49,991 nt of DNA from Pseudomonadota bacterium (GCA_030591305.1 JAUVBI010000001.1:1-49991), one strand, 5' to 3'. Shown: positions 1 through 8,050, numbered from the stretch's first letter. Numbers and translations are program-made. The notes: generated from the letters alone by a model not told the origin.

Positions 1-1004
1 AGCGCATGGATCTGGTCGCTGGCACAGACCCAAAAAATGCGATGGAAAATGCAAAATCAGTTATCGTATTGCTGGACAGCTACTATCTTCAATCACTTCC
101 GGCGGAAATGGAGAAGCATTTTGGTCGCGCCTACCAGGATGATGATCGATTACTGCGAGAGGCTGTCATCAAGAGAACATATCTCTTTCGCAACTATCTT
201 CGAGATAATGGTATTGAATCCAAGAAGCCAGGAAATCTGCCAGCCCGGTTAGCTGCTGCACGGGCGGGCCTGGGCACTTTTGGAAAGAATAACTTTTTTT
301 ATTCAAACAAAGTTGGTGGTCAAAGTTCGTGGGGGAACCCGATAACTCTTGTTGTTGATCAGGAATTTGATCAGGGTTGTCCCACCGTAAAAGTAGACTG
401 TCCAACGTGGTGTAAAAGTACCTGCATTGTATCGTGCCCAACTAAAGCGCTTAAGAAGGCAAATGTGCTCGACCCCCGGTTGTGTATTTCGAACCTGACC
501 TATAACAGTCGTGAAATAACGCCTATGAACCTGAGGGAGCCTATGGGTTTATGGGTGTATGGCTGCGATATCTGTCAAAACGTTTGCCCTCGAAATCATG
601 CCTGGGAGGCTACCAAAATACCCACAAATGAAAATGTCATTGCCAGGTCCTCACATTTTGATCTAAAAAAATTACTGCACATGGGTGAGAGATGCTTCAA
701 GAAATACATCTTTCCCCACATGTTTTACATCCCCGTAGAGCATTTGTGGCTGTGGAAGATGAATGTGTCTCGAGTAATGGGCAATAGTTTTAACGCCGAT
801 TATATACCCGAACTCATTAGGGCTTTCAGAGAAAATGATGACCCTCGTTTGAAGGGGATGATTGCCTGGGCGCTTGGACGCCTGGGTGGCCCATCGTCGA
901 AGGCTGCGTTGGAGGAGTTTCATGGCACCAGCACCGGTCTGGTCCATGAGGAAATTGCCCTCGCGCTGGAGACTTTTCAGGTCATTCCCCAGCGAGAAAT
1001 ATAG
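1..1004 (+). CDS. QueG-like 4Fe-4S double-cluster protein (5' truncated by window edge)
   Basis: The protein carries two ferredoxin-type cysteine clusters typical of the epoxyqueuosine reductase (QueG) and reductive-dehalogenase-like family: a first run with CPTWCKSTC and CPTKAL, and a second CDICQNVCPRN around residue 190. The C-terminus (about residues 265-320) looks like a HEAT-type repeat, as in QueG (LIRAF...DPRLKGMIAWALGRLGG). Reading begins at the window edge. The first in-frame ATG is at base 6, but family members have roughly 50-60 residues before the AKSVIVL segment, so the true start lies upstream. QueG itself reduces epoxyqueuosine in tRNA using cobalamin. This copy may be a paralogue with another substrate, because the N-terminal cobalamin-binding part cannot be assessed. 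The Lrp-type regulator downstream has its own promoter, so this is probably the end of a separate transcript. Confidence 0.72.
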   Translation, partial: RMDLVAGTDPKNAMENAKSVIVLLDSYYLQSLPAEMEKHFGRAYQDDDRLLREAVIKRTYLFRNYLRDNGIESKKPGNLPARLAAARAGLGTFGKNNFFYSNKVGGQSSWGNPITLVVDQEFDQGCPTVKVDCPTWCKSTCIVSCPTKALKKANVLDPRLCISNLTYNSREITPMNLREPMGLWVYGCDICQNVCPRNHAWEATKIPTNENVIARSSHFDLKKLLHMGERCFKKYIFPHMFYIPVEHLWLWKMNVSRVMGNSFNADYIPELIRAFRENDDPRLKGMIAWALGRLGGPSSKAALEEFHGTSTGLVHEEIALALETFQVIPQREI

Positions 1005-1047
1005 GGCTGACGAGGGTGCGCTGCAAGACCTGATGCATACGCTATAA

Positions 1048-1071
1048 ATAGTTAGAAGCATTAACTATAAT
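1048..1071 (+). promoter_or_regulatory. Palindromic operator overlapping a -10 box (copy 1)
   Basis: Perfect 7-bp inverted repeat ATAGTTA-N7-TAACTAT at 1048-1068. The right arm runs into a consensus TATAAT at 1066-1071. No good -35 box is visible at 17 bp. The same 21-bp element with the same -10 overlap occurs at 6820-6843 and 7070-7093. The placement across the -31 to -11 region suggests a repressor site controlling the Lrp-thiolase operon that follows. The binding protein is unknown. Confidence 0.7.
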
Positions 1072-1199
1072 ATGCTAATCTTATTGATGATTTAAGCTGT
1101 AATTGTGGGTATGGGTAGTAGGGCCTGGTTTCTGGCACCTGACCTCCGCTGAGGACTTACTTTGGCACGGTCCCTGTATGTCGGGGTATGGAGAGAACT

Positions 1200-1697
1200 A
1201 TGAAAGAAGTAACACTCGACAAATATGATATAAATATCCTCACCGTTCTGCAAAAAGAGGGCCGCATTTCCAAGCGGGAACTGGCAGATCGAATCAACTT
1301 ATCTACAACGCCCTGTTGGACACGGATGCATAATCTGGAAAAGCGTGGTTTTATCGCCGGTTATTACGCCGATATCAACTATGATCGCCTGGGCAAATAT
1401 TGCTATTTCACGACTTTTGTAAGCCTGGAATCTCTTCGTTCCATCGATACTCGCCGTTTTGAAAAAGTGATTATGAATGTGCCTGAAGTGGTCGAGTGCG
1501 ACTCAATTATGGGCGATGTGGATTACATTTTGAAGTTTTTGGTCTCCAGTGTGGATCACTACCAGCAAGTACTGGGGCAACTAATCGATGCCGACATTGG
1601 TATTGTAAAATACAGCAGCCATTTGCGTTCCAAAGTAGTAAAGCGAATATTTGATAACCCTGTCCTCAATATCCAGGACTGTGTTGGCGATGCGTAG
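1200..1697 (+). CDS. Lrp/AsnC-family transcriptional regulator
   Basis: Lrp-type DNA-binding protein of about 165 residues. It has an N-terminal winged HTH (LDKYDINILTVLQKEGRIS, then KRELADRINLSTTPCWTRM) and a C-terminal RAM/AsnC ligand-binding domain (VVECDSIMGDVDYILKFLV). These proteins form dimers to octamers and sense amino acids or other small metabolites. The start at 1200 is preferred because GGAGAG at 1190-1195 lies just upstream; an ATG four codons earlier at 1188 is possible. It is the first gene behind the palindrome at 1048 and is followed after 24 bp by a thiolase-like gene. It therefore probably senses a pathway intermediate and controls this locus, but nothing in the sequence shows that it binds the palindrome. 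Confidence 0.9.
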   Translation: MKEVTLDKYDINILTVLQKEGRISKRELADRINLSTTPCWTRMHNLEKRGFIAGYYADINYDRLGKYCYFTTFVSLESLRSIDTRRFEKVIMNVPEVVECDSIMGDVDYILKFLVSSVDHYQQVLGQLIDADIGIVKYSSHLRSKVVKRIFDNPVLNIQDCVGDA

Positions 1698-1721
1698 TTA
1701 CACTAATAGAGATTCCTGTTT

Positions 1722-2900
1722 ATGAGTATTCGAGGCAAAGCCTTTATCGCCGGATGTTTTGAACATCCCACAAGAAAGGTCGTGGATAAATCACTGGCAC
1801 AGCTTCATGCGGAAGTTGCCAAGGGTGCACTGGAGGATGCGGGCTTGTCCTTCTGCGATGTCGACGCCTATTTTTGTGCAGGCGATGCACCGGGCTATGG
1901 TGCCGTTTCCATGGCTGAGTACATGGGCCTGAAACTGAAATACATGGATACGACCGAGACCGGTGGCTCCGCCTACGTTGCCCACCTTGGCCATGCCGCT
2001 GCGGCCATAGCGGCAGGTAAATGCAGTGTGGCCTTGATAACCCTCGCTGGAATAGACAAGGGGCAACCACAAAAACGTAAGAAGAGTTCTGGACCCGGTC
2101 GGGGCTCCGACACACCAGAGGCCGGTTTTGAAGGAGTCTGGGCACCCATGGCTCCCAGCCTCTACGGTATGGCCGCGATGCGGCATATGCACGAGTTTGG
2201 TACTACCAGTGAACAACTCGCCTGGATTAAGGTGGCCGCATCCCACCATGCCCAATACAATGAACACGCTGCACTGCCTCAGGTCGTTACTGTAGAGGAT
2301 GTGCTGAACTCGCCCATGATAAGTGACCCCCTGCACAGGCTGGACTGTTGTGTCATTACGGATGGTGGCGGTGCAATGGTTGTTGTCAGTCCTGAGATCG
2401 CGCGCACCCTGGACCGGCACTGTGTCAAAATAATGGGTCACGGTGAGGCGCCAAAGCATCAAGATGGAGGCATGGTTGACCTGACTTTTTCCGGCGCGCG
2501 CTGGTCGGGTCCCAGAGCCTTCGAGGAAGCGGGTGTTGTCAATGATGATATTCGTTATATGTCTATCTATGACTCCTTCACTATCACAGTGCTGGAGGCT
2601 ATAGAGGACCTGGGTTTTTGCGAGAAAGGGCAGGGGGGGCGCTTTGTGTCCGATGGAAATTTAATTTCAGGTGTCGGCAAAATTCCCTTTAATACCGACG
2701 GTGGTGGCCTATGCAGTAACCACCCTGCAAACAGGGGTGGCATGACCAAGGTACTGGAAGCGGTGAGGCAACTGCGAAACGAGGCCCACCCGAAAGTTCA
2801 GGTGCCCGACTGCGGTATCGCCCTGGCCCATGGAACCGGCGGCTCTCTGGGTTCCAGAATGGCAAGCGCAACGGTGATACTGGGGAGGGAAGACGCATGA
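1722..2900 (+). CDS. Thiolase-fold lipid-transfer/aldolase-like protein (Ltp2-like)
   Basis: 392-residue thiolase-superfamily protein of the SCP-x/lipid-transfer type. The nucleophilic Cys of true thiolases (C-S-S-G) is replaced: the equivalent segment is ETGGSAYV around residues 79-86. The later H-D-x-F motif is Y-D-S-F-T (Tyr283). The gene overlaps the next one, a DUF35 protein, by ATGA. In steroid side-chain degradation, Cys-less thiolase-like proteins paired with a DUF35 partner (Ltp2 with ChsH2; Sal-type aldolases in proteobacteria) perform retro-aldol cleavage of a beta-hydroxyacyl-CoA rather than thiolysis. That role is inferred here. Two paralogues lie at 8960 and, truncated, at 25536. 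Confidence 0.85.
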   Translation: MSIRGKAFIAGCFEHPTRKVVDKSLAQLHAEVAKGALEDAGLSFCDVDAYFCAGDAPGYGAVSMAEYMGLKLKYMDTTETGGSAYVAHLGHAAAAIAAGKCSVALITLAGIDKGQPQKRKKSSGPGRGSDTPEAGFEGVWAPMAPSLYGMAAMRHMHEFGTTSEQLAWIKVAASHHAQYNEHAALPQVVTVEDVLNSPMISDPLHRLDCCVITDGGGAMVVVSPEIARTLDRHCVKIMGHGEAPKHQDGGMVDLTFSGARWSGPRAFEEAGVVNDDIRYMSIYDSFTITVLEAIEDLGFCEKGQGGRFVSDGNLISGVGKIPFNTDGGGLCSNHPANRGGMTKVLEAVRQLRNEAHPKVQVPDCGIALAHGTGGSLGSRMASATVILGREDA

Positions 2901-3289
2901 GCGACAAGCAAGCGAGAGTGCCGGTGCCGGCGATTAACGAAGAGTCAAAATATTTTTGGGATGCAACAGCCCAGGGCAAGCTGCTGCTGAAAAAGTGCAA
3001 TGATTGCGGTGAGTTTCACTATTATCCCCGGACTATTTGTCCCTTTTGTATGAGCGACAGCACTGCCTGGGTTGAGAGTTCGGGAAGGGGGACGGTGTAC
3101 ACATTCAGTATTTCACGACGTACTCCCGTTCAGTACTGTTTGGCCTACGTAACCCTCGAGGAGGGTGTAACGATGATGACAAACATCATTAAGACAGATT
3201 TTGATGATATCTCCATTGGTATGGATGTAGAAGTGTCTTTTGTAGATACTGGCGAAGGATGTGCGCTGCCGTATTTTAAGCGAGCCTGA
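2897..3289 (+). CDS. DUF35 zinc-ribbon/OB-fold protein
   Basis: 130-residue protein with an N-terminal helix, a rubredoxin-like zinc ribbon (KKCNDCGEF then TICPFC, about residues 33-52) and a C-terminal OB fold (GRGTVYTFSI onward). It overlaps the upstream thiolase-like gene by four bases (ATGA), so the two are translationally coupled. Members of this family are obligate partners of thiolase-fold enzymes; in Ltp2-type aldolases the DUF35 domain completes the acyl-CoA binding site. It is very probably the partner subunit of the 1722-2900 product. Confidence 0.9.
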   Translation: MSDKQARVPVPAINEESKYFWDATAQGKLLLKKCNDCGEFHYYPRTICPFCMSDSTAWVESSGRGTVYTFSISRRTPVQYCLAYVTLEEGVTMMTNIIKTDFDDISIGMDVEVSFVDTGEGCALPYFKRA

Positions 3290-3409
3290 GTGACTTATAT
3301 ATTTTTGAGCATGGTTTGGATATTGAAATCACTGGATGTGAAATAGTGTTAGTAAGGATCGAGTTTGGCCTTGCATGTAAAGTTGAAACAAAAATGAGGA
3401 GAGTAGTAC

Positions 3410-4603
3410 ATGAGCAAAGAAGCAGTAGTCGTTGCAAGTTCACGAACCGGTCTGGCGAAATCATTCCGCGGGTCTTTCAATATGAGCAGACCCGACGATC
3501 TCGCGGCCCACTGTATAAAGGACGTTCTCGCCAAAGTCCCTTTACTCGATCCAGCCATGCTGGAGGATGTAATACTGGGCTGTGCTAACCCAGAGGGTGT
3601 GCATGGTGCCAATATGGCGAGGATGGCAACGGTGCTGGCGGGTTTACCTGTTTCTGTTGGCGGCACCACGGTTAACCGCTTCTGCTCCTCTGGCCTGCAG
3701 GCGATTACAATGGCTGCGCACAGCATAATGAATGAAAGCGCTGTTGCGGTGATTGGCGGTGGTTCTGAAAATATTTCGATGTTGCGTCCCAAGGCTATGC
3801 CCAATCCCCACCTTGTATCAAACAAACCAGAAATGTATCTGGCGATGGGTGATACAGCTGAAATTGTCGCCAAGCGCTATGACGTGAGCCGTCAGCGGCA
3901 GGATGAGTATGCGCTTGCCAGTCAGACTCGCACAGCTGCTGCACAGGAGCGCGGATTTTTCGATGAAGAAATTGCCCCTATAGACGTCAGCACCGGTGAG
4001 TTCAATAAGGATACGGGAAAAATAGAGAATATCCACACGGTCACCTGTGACAAGGATGAGTGTAACCGTCCCGGGACGACACTGGAGGGGTTGTCGTCGC
4101 TCAAACCGTGCTTTGATCGCGACAGTGGCAAAGGGACGGTAACAGCGGGGAGCTCTTCACAGTTGTCTGATGGTGCCTCGGCAACGTTGCTTATGGAGCG
4201 CGAGCAGGCTCGCGAAATGGGTATAAAAGGAAAAATTGTGTTCCGCGGTTTCGCTACCGCTGGCTGTGAGCCGGATGAGATGGGCATTGGCCCTATCTAT
4301 GCGGTGCCCAAGGTGCTGCGCAGACACGGACTGACGGTGGCTGACATCGATCTGTGGGAGCTCAATGAGGCATTTGCTGTTCAGGTCATCTACAGTGCAG
4401 ATACGCTGGGAATAGATTATGACAAGCTCAATATTAATGGCGGCTCCATTTCTATTGGGCATCCCTTTGGCATGACCGGCTCACGCATGGTCGGTACGCT
4501 TGCCAACCAGATGGTCGAAAGACAGGCCCAGTGGGGGGTTGTCACCATGTGTATAGGTGGTGGTCAGGGAGCGGCAGGCCTGTTCGAGTTGTGTGCTGAC
4601 TAG
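3410..4603 (+). CDS. Acetyl-CoA acyltransferase (thiolase)
   Basis: 397-residue canonical beta-ketothiolase that cleaves 3-oxoacyl-CoA with CoA to acetyl-CoA (or propionyl-CoA) and a shortened acyl-CoA. All catalytic elements are present: nucleophilic Cys92 (NRFCSSGLQA), NEAF at Asn319, His351 (GHPFGMTGSR) and Cys381 (CIGGGQG). A strong Shine-Dalgarno GAGGAG precedes the start after a 120-bp gap that shows no other gene. This contrasts with the Cys-less thiolase-like protein two genes upstream, so the operon appears to encode both aldolytic and thiolytic cleavage. Substrate length cannot be told from sequence. Confidence 0.93.
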   Translation: MSKEAVVVASSRTGLAKSFRGSFNMSRPDDLAAHCIKDVLAKVPLLDPAMLEDVILGCANPEGVHGANMARMATVLAGLPVSVGGTTVNRFCSSGLQAITMAAHSIMNESAVAVIGGGSENISMLRPKAMPNPHLVSNKPEMYLAMGDTAEIVAKRYDVSRQRQDEYALASQTRTAAAQERGFFDEEIAPIDVSTGEFNKDTGKIENIHTVTCDKDECNRPGTTLEGLSSLKPCFDRDSGKGTVTAGSSSQLSDGASATLLMEREQAREMGIKGKIVFRGFATAGCEPDEMGIGPIYAVPKVLRRHGLTVADIDLWELNEAFAVQVIYSADTLGIDYDKLNINGGSISIGHPFGMTGSRMVGTLANQMVERQAQWGVVTMCIGGGQGAAGLFELCAD

Positions 4604-4613
4604 GGGAATACGC

Positions 4614-5924
4614 ATGAACGGTGAGAGCAGTATTTCCAGGCGGCGCATACTCGCGGGGACTGGTCTCGCTGTTGGCGCCTTGTCGATGGCGGGGGTGGGT
4701 AGCGCCCTGGCTGCGACAGGTGAGACCCAACATTCGAACTTACATCGATGGTATGAACTCAATATCATCGGCGACGACTACCTCGATTCACAACTGCTAC
4801 GCCAAATGGAGGCAATATGGCACGGTATGGGAGATGTCGGGGAGATACTCGATACGGCCAGCCGGGTTGAGGCGGGCAACCCTGAGAGTTGGTTTGAACA
4901 GTGGTTCGCAACGGCGGAACGGGTTCATGAGATAGCGCTGGCGTCCGAAAATACAGGGCACCCGATCAGTGCGGGAGAGGCTTATCTGAGAGCCTCTAAC
5001 TACTATCGTGGCTCCGAGTGGTTCGATCACGATAACTCAGCGGCCCAGCGTCATACTGAGACTTTTCTTAAAGCGATATCTTTATTGGGCATTCCTGCGA
5101 CGCCCATCAACATTCCCTATGAGGGAACGAGTCTTCCAGGATATTTCTTCCGGGCCGATGATCGCGCGGGAAATGCACCTTTACTAATCGCCCATAGCGG
5201 CTTTGATGGCACCACCGAAGAAATGAAGTTTATCGGAGAGGGTGCCGTCAGACGGGGATACCACGCATTACTGTTTACCGGGCCGGGACAGGGGCTGGTG
5301 ATACGGAAACAGGGAATTACGTTTCGCCATGACTGGGAAAATGTCATTGGTCCCGTTATCGATTTTGCATTGCAATATGATGGGGTTGATGGCAGCAGGA
5401 TAGGCCTGATGGGCAATAGCTTTGGGGGATTGCTGGCACCGCGCGCAGCGGCATTCGATAACAGGCTGAAAGCTCTTGTCGCAAATCCCGGGGTACTCAA
5501 TTTCTATAGTCTGGTTGTCCAGTATTTTGGTGAAGAAAATATGCTCCTCGCTAAAGAGGCTCCGGAAGAATTTAACACAATCATGTACCAGCGTATGGCA
5601 TCAAATATTCGAATACGGATGTCGCAAAATGACTCCATGCTTAAGTTCGGCGCCAGAACGCCCGCCGAATTGCCTGCAATATTGCAGGCCTATGATAATA
5701 CTCTGGTGGTGGGGCAGATAAAGTGTAAAACACTGGTCATGGACGGCACGGATGAAACCGTAAATTCCGATCAGGCCATGGCTCTTTATAACGCCCTGCA
5801 ATGTCCAAAGGACTACCTGTTATTTGATGAGCGCTCGACAGCTTCACTGCATTGCCAAACAGGCGCTCTGGCACTTTCCAATCAAAAAATGTTTGATTGG
5901 CTGGATGACAATCTTATGACTTGA
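4614..5924 (+). CDS. Tat-exported alpha/beta hydrolase
   Basis: 436-residue alpha/beta hydrolase with an N-terminal twin-arginine signal: SRRRILAG at about residues 7-14, a hydrophobic stretch, then an Ala-rich end near residue 34. The nucleophile elbow is GNSFGG, and MDGTDETV near the C-terminus holds the acid. The family resembles DUF1100/2,6-dihydroxypseudooxynicotine-hydrolase-type enzymes that cleave C-C or ester bonds. The start at 4614 is chosen because AGGGGAA at 4602-4608 precedes it and it begins the Tat signal; an in-frame upstream ATG at 4557 lies inside the thiolase gene. It closes the Lrp operon, 10 bp after the thiolase. Export suggests an extracytoplasmic first step, such as de-esterification of the growth substrate (inference). 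Its 3' end overlaps the convergent gene by 11 bp. Confidence 0.85.
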   Translation: MNGESSISRRRILAGTGLAVGALSMAGVGSALAATGETQHSNLHRWYELNIIGDDYLDSQLLRQMEAIWHGMGDVGEILDTASRVEAGNPESWFEQWFATAERVHEIALASENTGHPISAGEAYLRASNYYRGSEWFDHDNSAAQRHTETFLKAISLLGIPATPINIPYEGTSLPGYFFRADDRAGNAPLLIAHSGFDGTTEEMKFIGEGAVRRGYHALLFTGPGQGLVIRKQGITFRHDWENVIGPVIDFALQYDGVDGSRIGLMGNSFGGLLAPRAAAFDNRLKALVANPGVLNFYSLVVQYFGEENMLLAKEAPEEFNTIMYQRMASNIRIRMSQNDSMLKFGARTPAELPAILQAYDNTLVVGQIKCKTLVMDGTDETVNSDQAMALYNALQCPKDYLLFDERSTASLHCQTGALALSNQKMFDWLDDNLMT

Positions 5925-6771
5925 GGGTGATAACAGCGTTAGTAATGATGTCTGCGTCGCGCTCTTTGGCCTTACTTCCAAGGTGGATAGTATCGCCTTC
6001 TCGCCAGTAGGAAACAGAATGGGTTTCACCGGGGTATGCGATGCCAGCGAAGCGTGCTTGATAGCTAGCGACCTTGCTGGTGTCGCCATCCAGAACCTCG
6101 TCCACAATCGCTTTGCAAGCAATGCCGTAAGAGCAAAGCCCATGAATGATGGGCTTGTCGAACCCAACTTTTTTTGCAAATGCAGGGTCTGCATGCAGCG
6201 GGTTTTTGTCGCCATTTAGCCGGTAGAGCAAGGCCTGTTGGGGAAGCGTGGATCTGTCAATTATGCCGTCGGGAGATCGTTGTGGAATGCCGGTTTCCGC
6301 CTTGGGAGCCGCCGACCCGCCAAAGCCACCTTCACCGCGCAGGAAAGAAGACATTCTGGTAGTGAACATAGGTGTGCCCTCTTCATCGCGATAGTTTACT
6401 TCGAGTATCATTAACGCGGCTTTACCCAGGTCATATATTTCCGCAATTCGCATGGATGTTTTGTAGCGGGCCCTGGCTGCCAGGGGTTGATGAATTTCAA
6501 TGCCCTGTTCGCCGTGCAATATCATGGCAGGGTTGATATCCAAGCCAGGTGTTTTGAATATTGTGCCTATATTTACACCCGTTGGAGCGACTACAGCATA
6601 GCTGGGTAATACTTTCAGTCCTCTCTCATAGGTGTACTCAAGTTCTGAGGCGGCACCGGGTGGATCGCCTGCACCCACGCTGAGGTGGTATAGAATAACG
6701 TCATCTGTGCGATAGGATGCTTCTCCCCGGGTCGCTTCAGCGGACATAATTCGGTCATAGTCTATAGGCAT
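5914..6771 (-). CDS. Double-hotdog MaoC-type enoyl-CoA hydratase 2
   Basis: 285-residue protein with two hotdog domains, like eukaryotic multifunctional enzyme type 2 hydratase and actinobacterial steroid-pathway hydratases. The C-terminal domain carries the hydratase-2 motif YRLNGDKNPLHADP with the catalytic Asp188 and His193 in D-x4-H spacing, followed by FDKPIIHGLCSYG. It would add water to a 2-trans-enoyl-CoA to give the (R)-3-hydroxyacyl-CoA, matching the SDR-type dehydrogenases nearby. It is transcribed alone, convergent with the Tat hydrolase, from a promoter carrying the shared palindrome about 50 bp upstream of its start. Confidence 0.9.
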   Translation of the reverse strand: MPIDYDRIMSAEATRGEASYRTDDVILYHLSVGAGDPPGAASELEYTYERGLKVLPSYAVVAPTGVNIGTIFKTPGLDINPAMILHGEQGIEIHQPLAARARYKTSMRIAEIYDLGKAALMILEVNYRDEEGTPMFTTRMSSFLRGEGGFGGSAAPKAETGIPQRSPDGIIDRSTLPQQALLYRLNGDKNPLHADPAFAKKVGFDKPIIHGLCSYGIACKAIVDEVLDGDTSKVASYQARFAGIAYPGETHSVSYWREGDTIHLGSKAKERDADIITNAVITLKS

Positions 6772-6819
6772 TGTTTACTTCCTCATTTGGTGTTTTGCGG
6801 CGCCGCCACTGCGAGCGTA

Positions 6820-6843
6820 AATATAGTTAGAGTATTTAACTAT
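6820..6843 (-). promoter_or_regulatory. Palindromic operator overlapping a -10 box (copy 2, minus strand)
   Basis: ATAGTTA-N7-TAACTAT at 6823-6843, identical arms to the copy at 1048. Read on the minus strand, the downstream arm merges into TATATT (6825 to 6820), which would serve the MaoC hydratase starting at 6771. The distance from the palindrome to the -10 box is exactly that of the other two copies, so position and orientation agree with a shared regulator. Confidence 0.7.
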
Positions 6844-7022
6844 AGCTGGATGCAGCATGCAATCTATTTTGATATAAGGCCCGCTCTCAAGCGAGTGTTT
6901 GGCGCTTCTTCTATTTGCAGTAAGCATTCTTTTTTAGAAATAAAAACCTGTAAAAACAAAGGGATAGAAATCTGTCTGTGCGGGTTCTGGTGGCCCGGTC
7001 TTTATCGCAGATGTATAGGACA

Positions 7023-7050
7023 ATTTCGATATTTTATAGGTAATCGAAAT
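7023..7050. promoter_or_regulatory. Second inverted repeat, ATTTCGAT-N12-ATCGAAAT
   Basis: Perfect 8-bp inverted repeat with a 12-bp AT-rich spacer, 20 bp upstream of the palindrome at 7070. It could be the site of a second regulator of the Q-like gene. No other copy was noticed. The remaining 6772-7169 intergenic sequence holds the two palindromic promoters and no convincing gene. Confidence 0.4.
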
Positions 7051-7069
7051 AGTTCGCCACATTAACTAG

Positions 7070-7093
7070 ATGGTTAGATAGTTTAACTATAAT
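7070..7093 (+). promoter_or_regulatory. Palindromic operator overlapping a -10 box (copy 3)
   Basis: ATGGTTA-N7-TAACTAT at 7070-7090 (one mismatch to the perfect form), merging into TATAAT at 7088-7093. The bases after the -10 box also match copy 1: both read TATAAT, R, TGCTA, R, TCT. A half-site TTAACT lies at 7062-7067. This would be the promoter of the Q-like gene starting at 7170, with a leader of about 70 nt. Confidence 0.7.
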
Positions 7094-7169
7094 GTGCTAG
7101 TCTCTACGCTTTCCAGTGAATAGCAATGCTGCGATAGGCCGGATTCTTTAAGGGGGAGTTAGATCAGTT

Positions 7170-7802
7170 ATGGATAACAGTGCTGTACAAATTCGCCGTG
7201 ATGGCCAGTCTGTGGACCCATTAGAATATCTTGCCCGCCTCAGTCCCGCCGGTCTTTCCATTGCGGTGGCGGAGAGGCGCAAAGCGACGACGAAAATGCT
7301 ACATGCAGCAGGCCGGCAGCAGCACGTGCAAAAGCGCGTTGGCCTGGTTGGTTCGGAGTTGGGTAGCATTTTGAAGGGCTTGCGCGGAGGGCCGGCTCGT
7401 GTGGCAAACTATCGGTCAAGCTATGCCCTGGATGACCTGAAAGAGTTGGAGAGTTCGCTGTTAATTGAAGCTCTGGCTATGGCTGACAAATTGCAGTGGC
7501 GCTACAAAAAATCTACCGCAGTTATTCGCCTCTGTTGTGCACTGGCTATCTCCGAAAAGTATTTTAATGTTTGCAAAGTCTGTAACGGGTCCAGCCTGAA
7601 AAAAGACAGAAAGCCCTGTAAATCCTGTGATGGCGGCTTTAGTAAGCGATCTTTGAGAGAGTGTGGTGAATTTATGAAAATGGACCATAAAAACTATGCA
7701 AGAACCTGGAAGAGCCGCGTGGAGCTATTAATAAATGTACTGGGCGAATGGGAAGACCTGGCTCGAAAAAATATCGCATTCAATGTGCGAGAATCCAGTT
7801 GA
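7170..7802 (+). CDS. Lambda Q-like antitermination protein (putative)
   Basis: 210-residue soluble protein with no catabolic-enzyme signature. It has a zinc-finger pair CKVCNG and CKSCDG (Cys135, 138, 150, 153), preceded by a helical region (Ala/Leu/Glu-rich, about 85-128). It is followed by an Arg/Trp-rich helix (YARTWKSRVELL, about 176-187) ending GEWEDLARKNI. The order Cys-x2-Cys-x-Gly twice, then a TW-R helix and a terminal helix matches lambda Q, which has CRDCHG, CGRCKG and then PTWSRTV. This was judged by eye, from memory of lambda Q. Other CxxCxG proteins such as DnaJ share the cysteine pattern but not the tail. It stands alone behind the shared palindrome and just before a strong promoter and a long leader. 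The start has AGGGGGAG at 7151-7158. Confidence 0.55.
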   Translation: MDNSAVQIRRDGQSVDPLEYLARLSPAGLSIAVAERRKATTKMLHAAGRQQHVQKRVGLVGSELGSILKGLRGGPARVANYRSSYALDDLKELESSLLIEALAMADKLQWRYKKSTAVIRLCCALAISEKYFNVCKVCNGSSLKKDRKPCKSCDGGFSKRSLRECGEFMKMDHKNYARTWKSRVELLINVLGEWEDLARKNIAFNVRESS

Positions 7803-7806
7803 AGTC

Positions 7807-7834
7807 TTGACAAGTCCCCAGGCTGCCGCATAAT
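7807..7834 (+). promoter_or_regulatory. Candidate sigma-70 promoter for the 15-gene operon
   Basis: TTGACA at 7807-7812, a 16-bp spacer and CATAAT at 7829-7834; TAATAT at 7831-7836 is an alternative -10 with an 18-bp spacer. It starts five bases after the stop codon of the Q-like gene and would give a leader of about 240 nt before the SDR at 8082. In lambda the pR' promoter, target of Q, sits in the same place relative to gene Q. It lacks the ATAGTTA palindrome. Confidence 0.5.
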
Positions 7835-8010
7835 ATAGTCACACTGCCGAAGTGCTATGCACGTATCGCAGCTACTAACATTGCCACGACATTTTCGCAT
7901 CGAAACTATCAAAATGTCAGGCACTGAAAACCAACCCCCAGTTTATTTTGCCAAGCTGACTGCTTTCACAGGCCAGTCGGCCGCTTGACTGTGGGCAGCA
8001 GAATAATCAA

Positions 8011-8050
8011 GCCGTGCTCAACACCGGCCCTTGTTTACTACACTTTTTTA
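8011..8050 (+). terminator. Terminator-like hairpin in the operon leader
   Basis: GCCGTG, loop CTCAA, then CACCGGC can form a 6-bp GC-rich stem with one bulged base (8011-8028). It is followed by CCTTGTTT and, eight bases on, TTTTTT (8045-8050). The imperfect stem and interrupted T-tract make it a weak intrinsic terminator. It lies between the promoter at 7807 and the first gene at 8082, so it could act as an attenuator. The rest of the 7803-8081 gap shows no gene. Confidence 0.35.

Noticed and set aside
1163..1178. TGGCAC-N5-CTGTA resembling a sigma-54 promoter before the Lrp-type gene
   Set aside because: The transcript would start about ten bases before the ATG, leaving no room for a ribosome site, and the -12 element is poor. 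The TATAAT at 1066 is a better promoter.
1200..1697. Assigning the Lrp-type protein as binder of the ATAGTTA palindrome
   Set aside because: The motif is unlike usual Lrp sites and nothing in the sequence links them beyond position; left open as a test.
6787..7065. 92-codon open frame between the MaoC and Q-like genes
   Set aside because: It covers the palindrome and -10 region of the minus-strand promoter, lacks a ribosome site and shows no motif.
7170..7802. Q-like gene as part of a prophage
   Set aside because: No integrase, lysis, structural or replication gene and no attachment repeats are seen nearby; flanking genes are all catabolic and share its operator.
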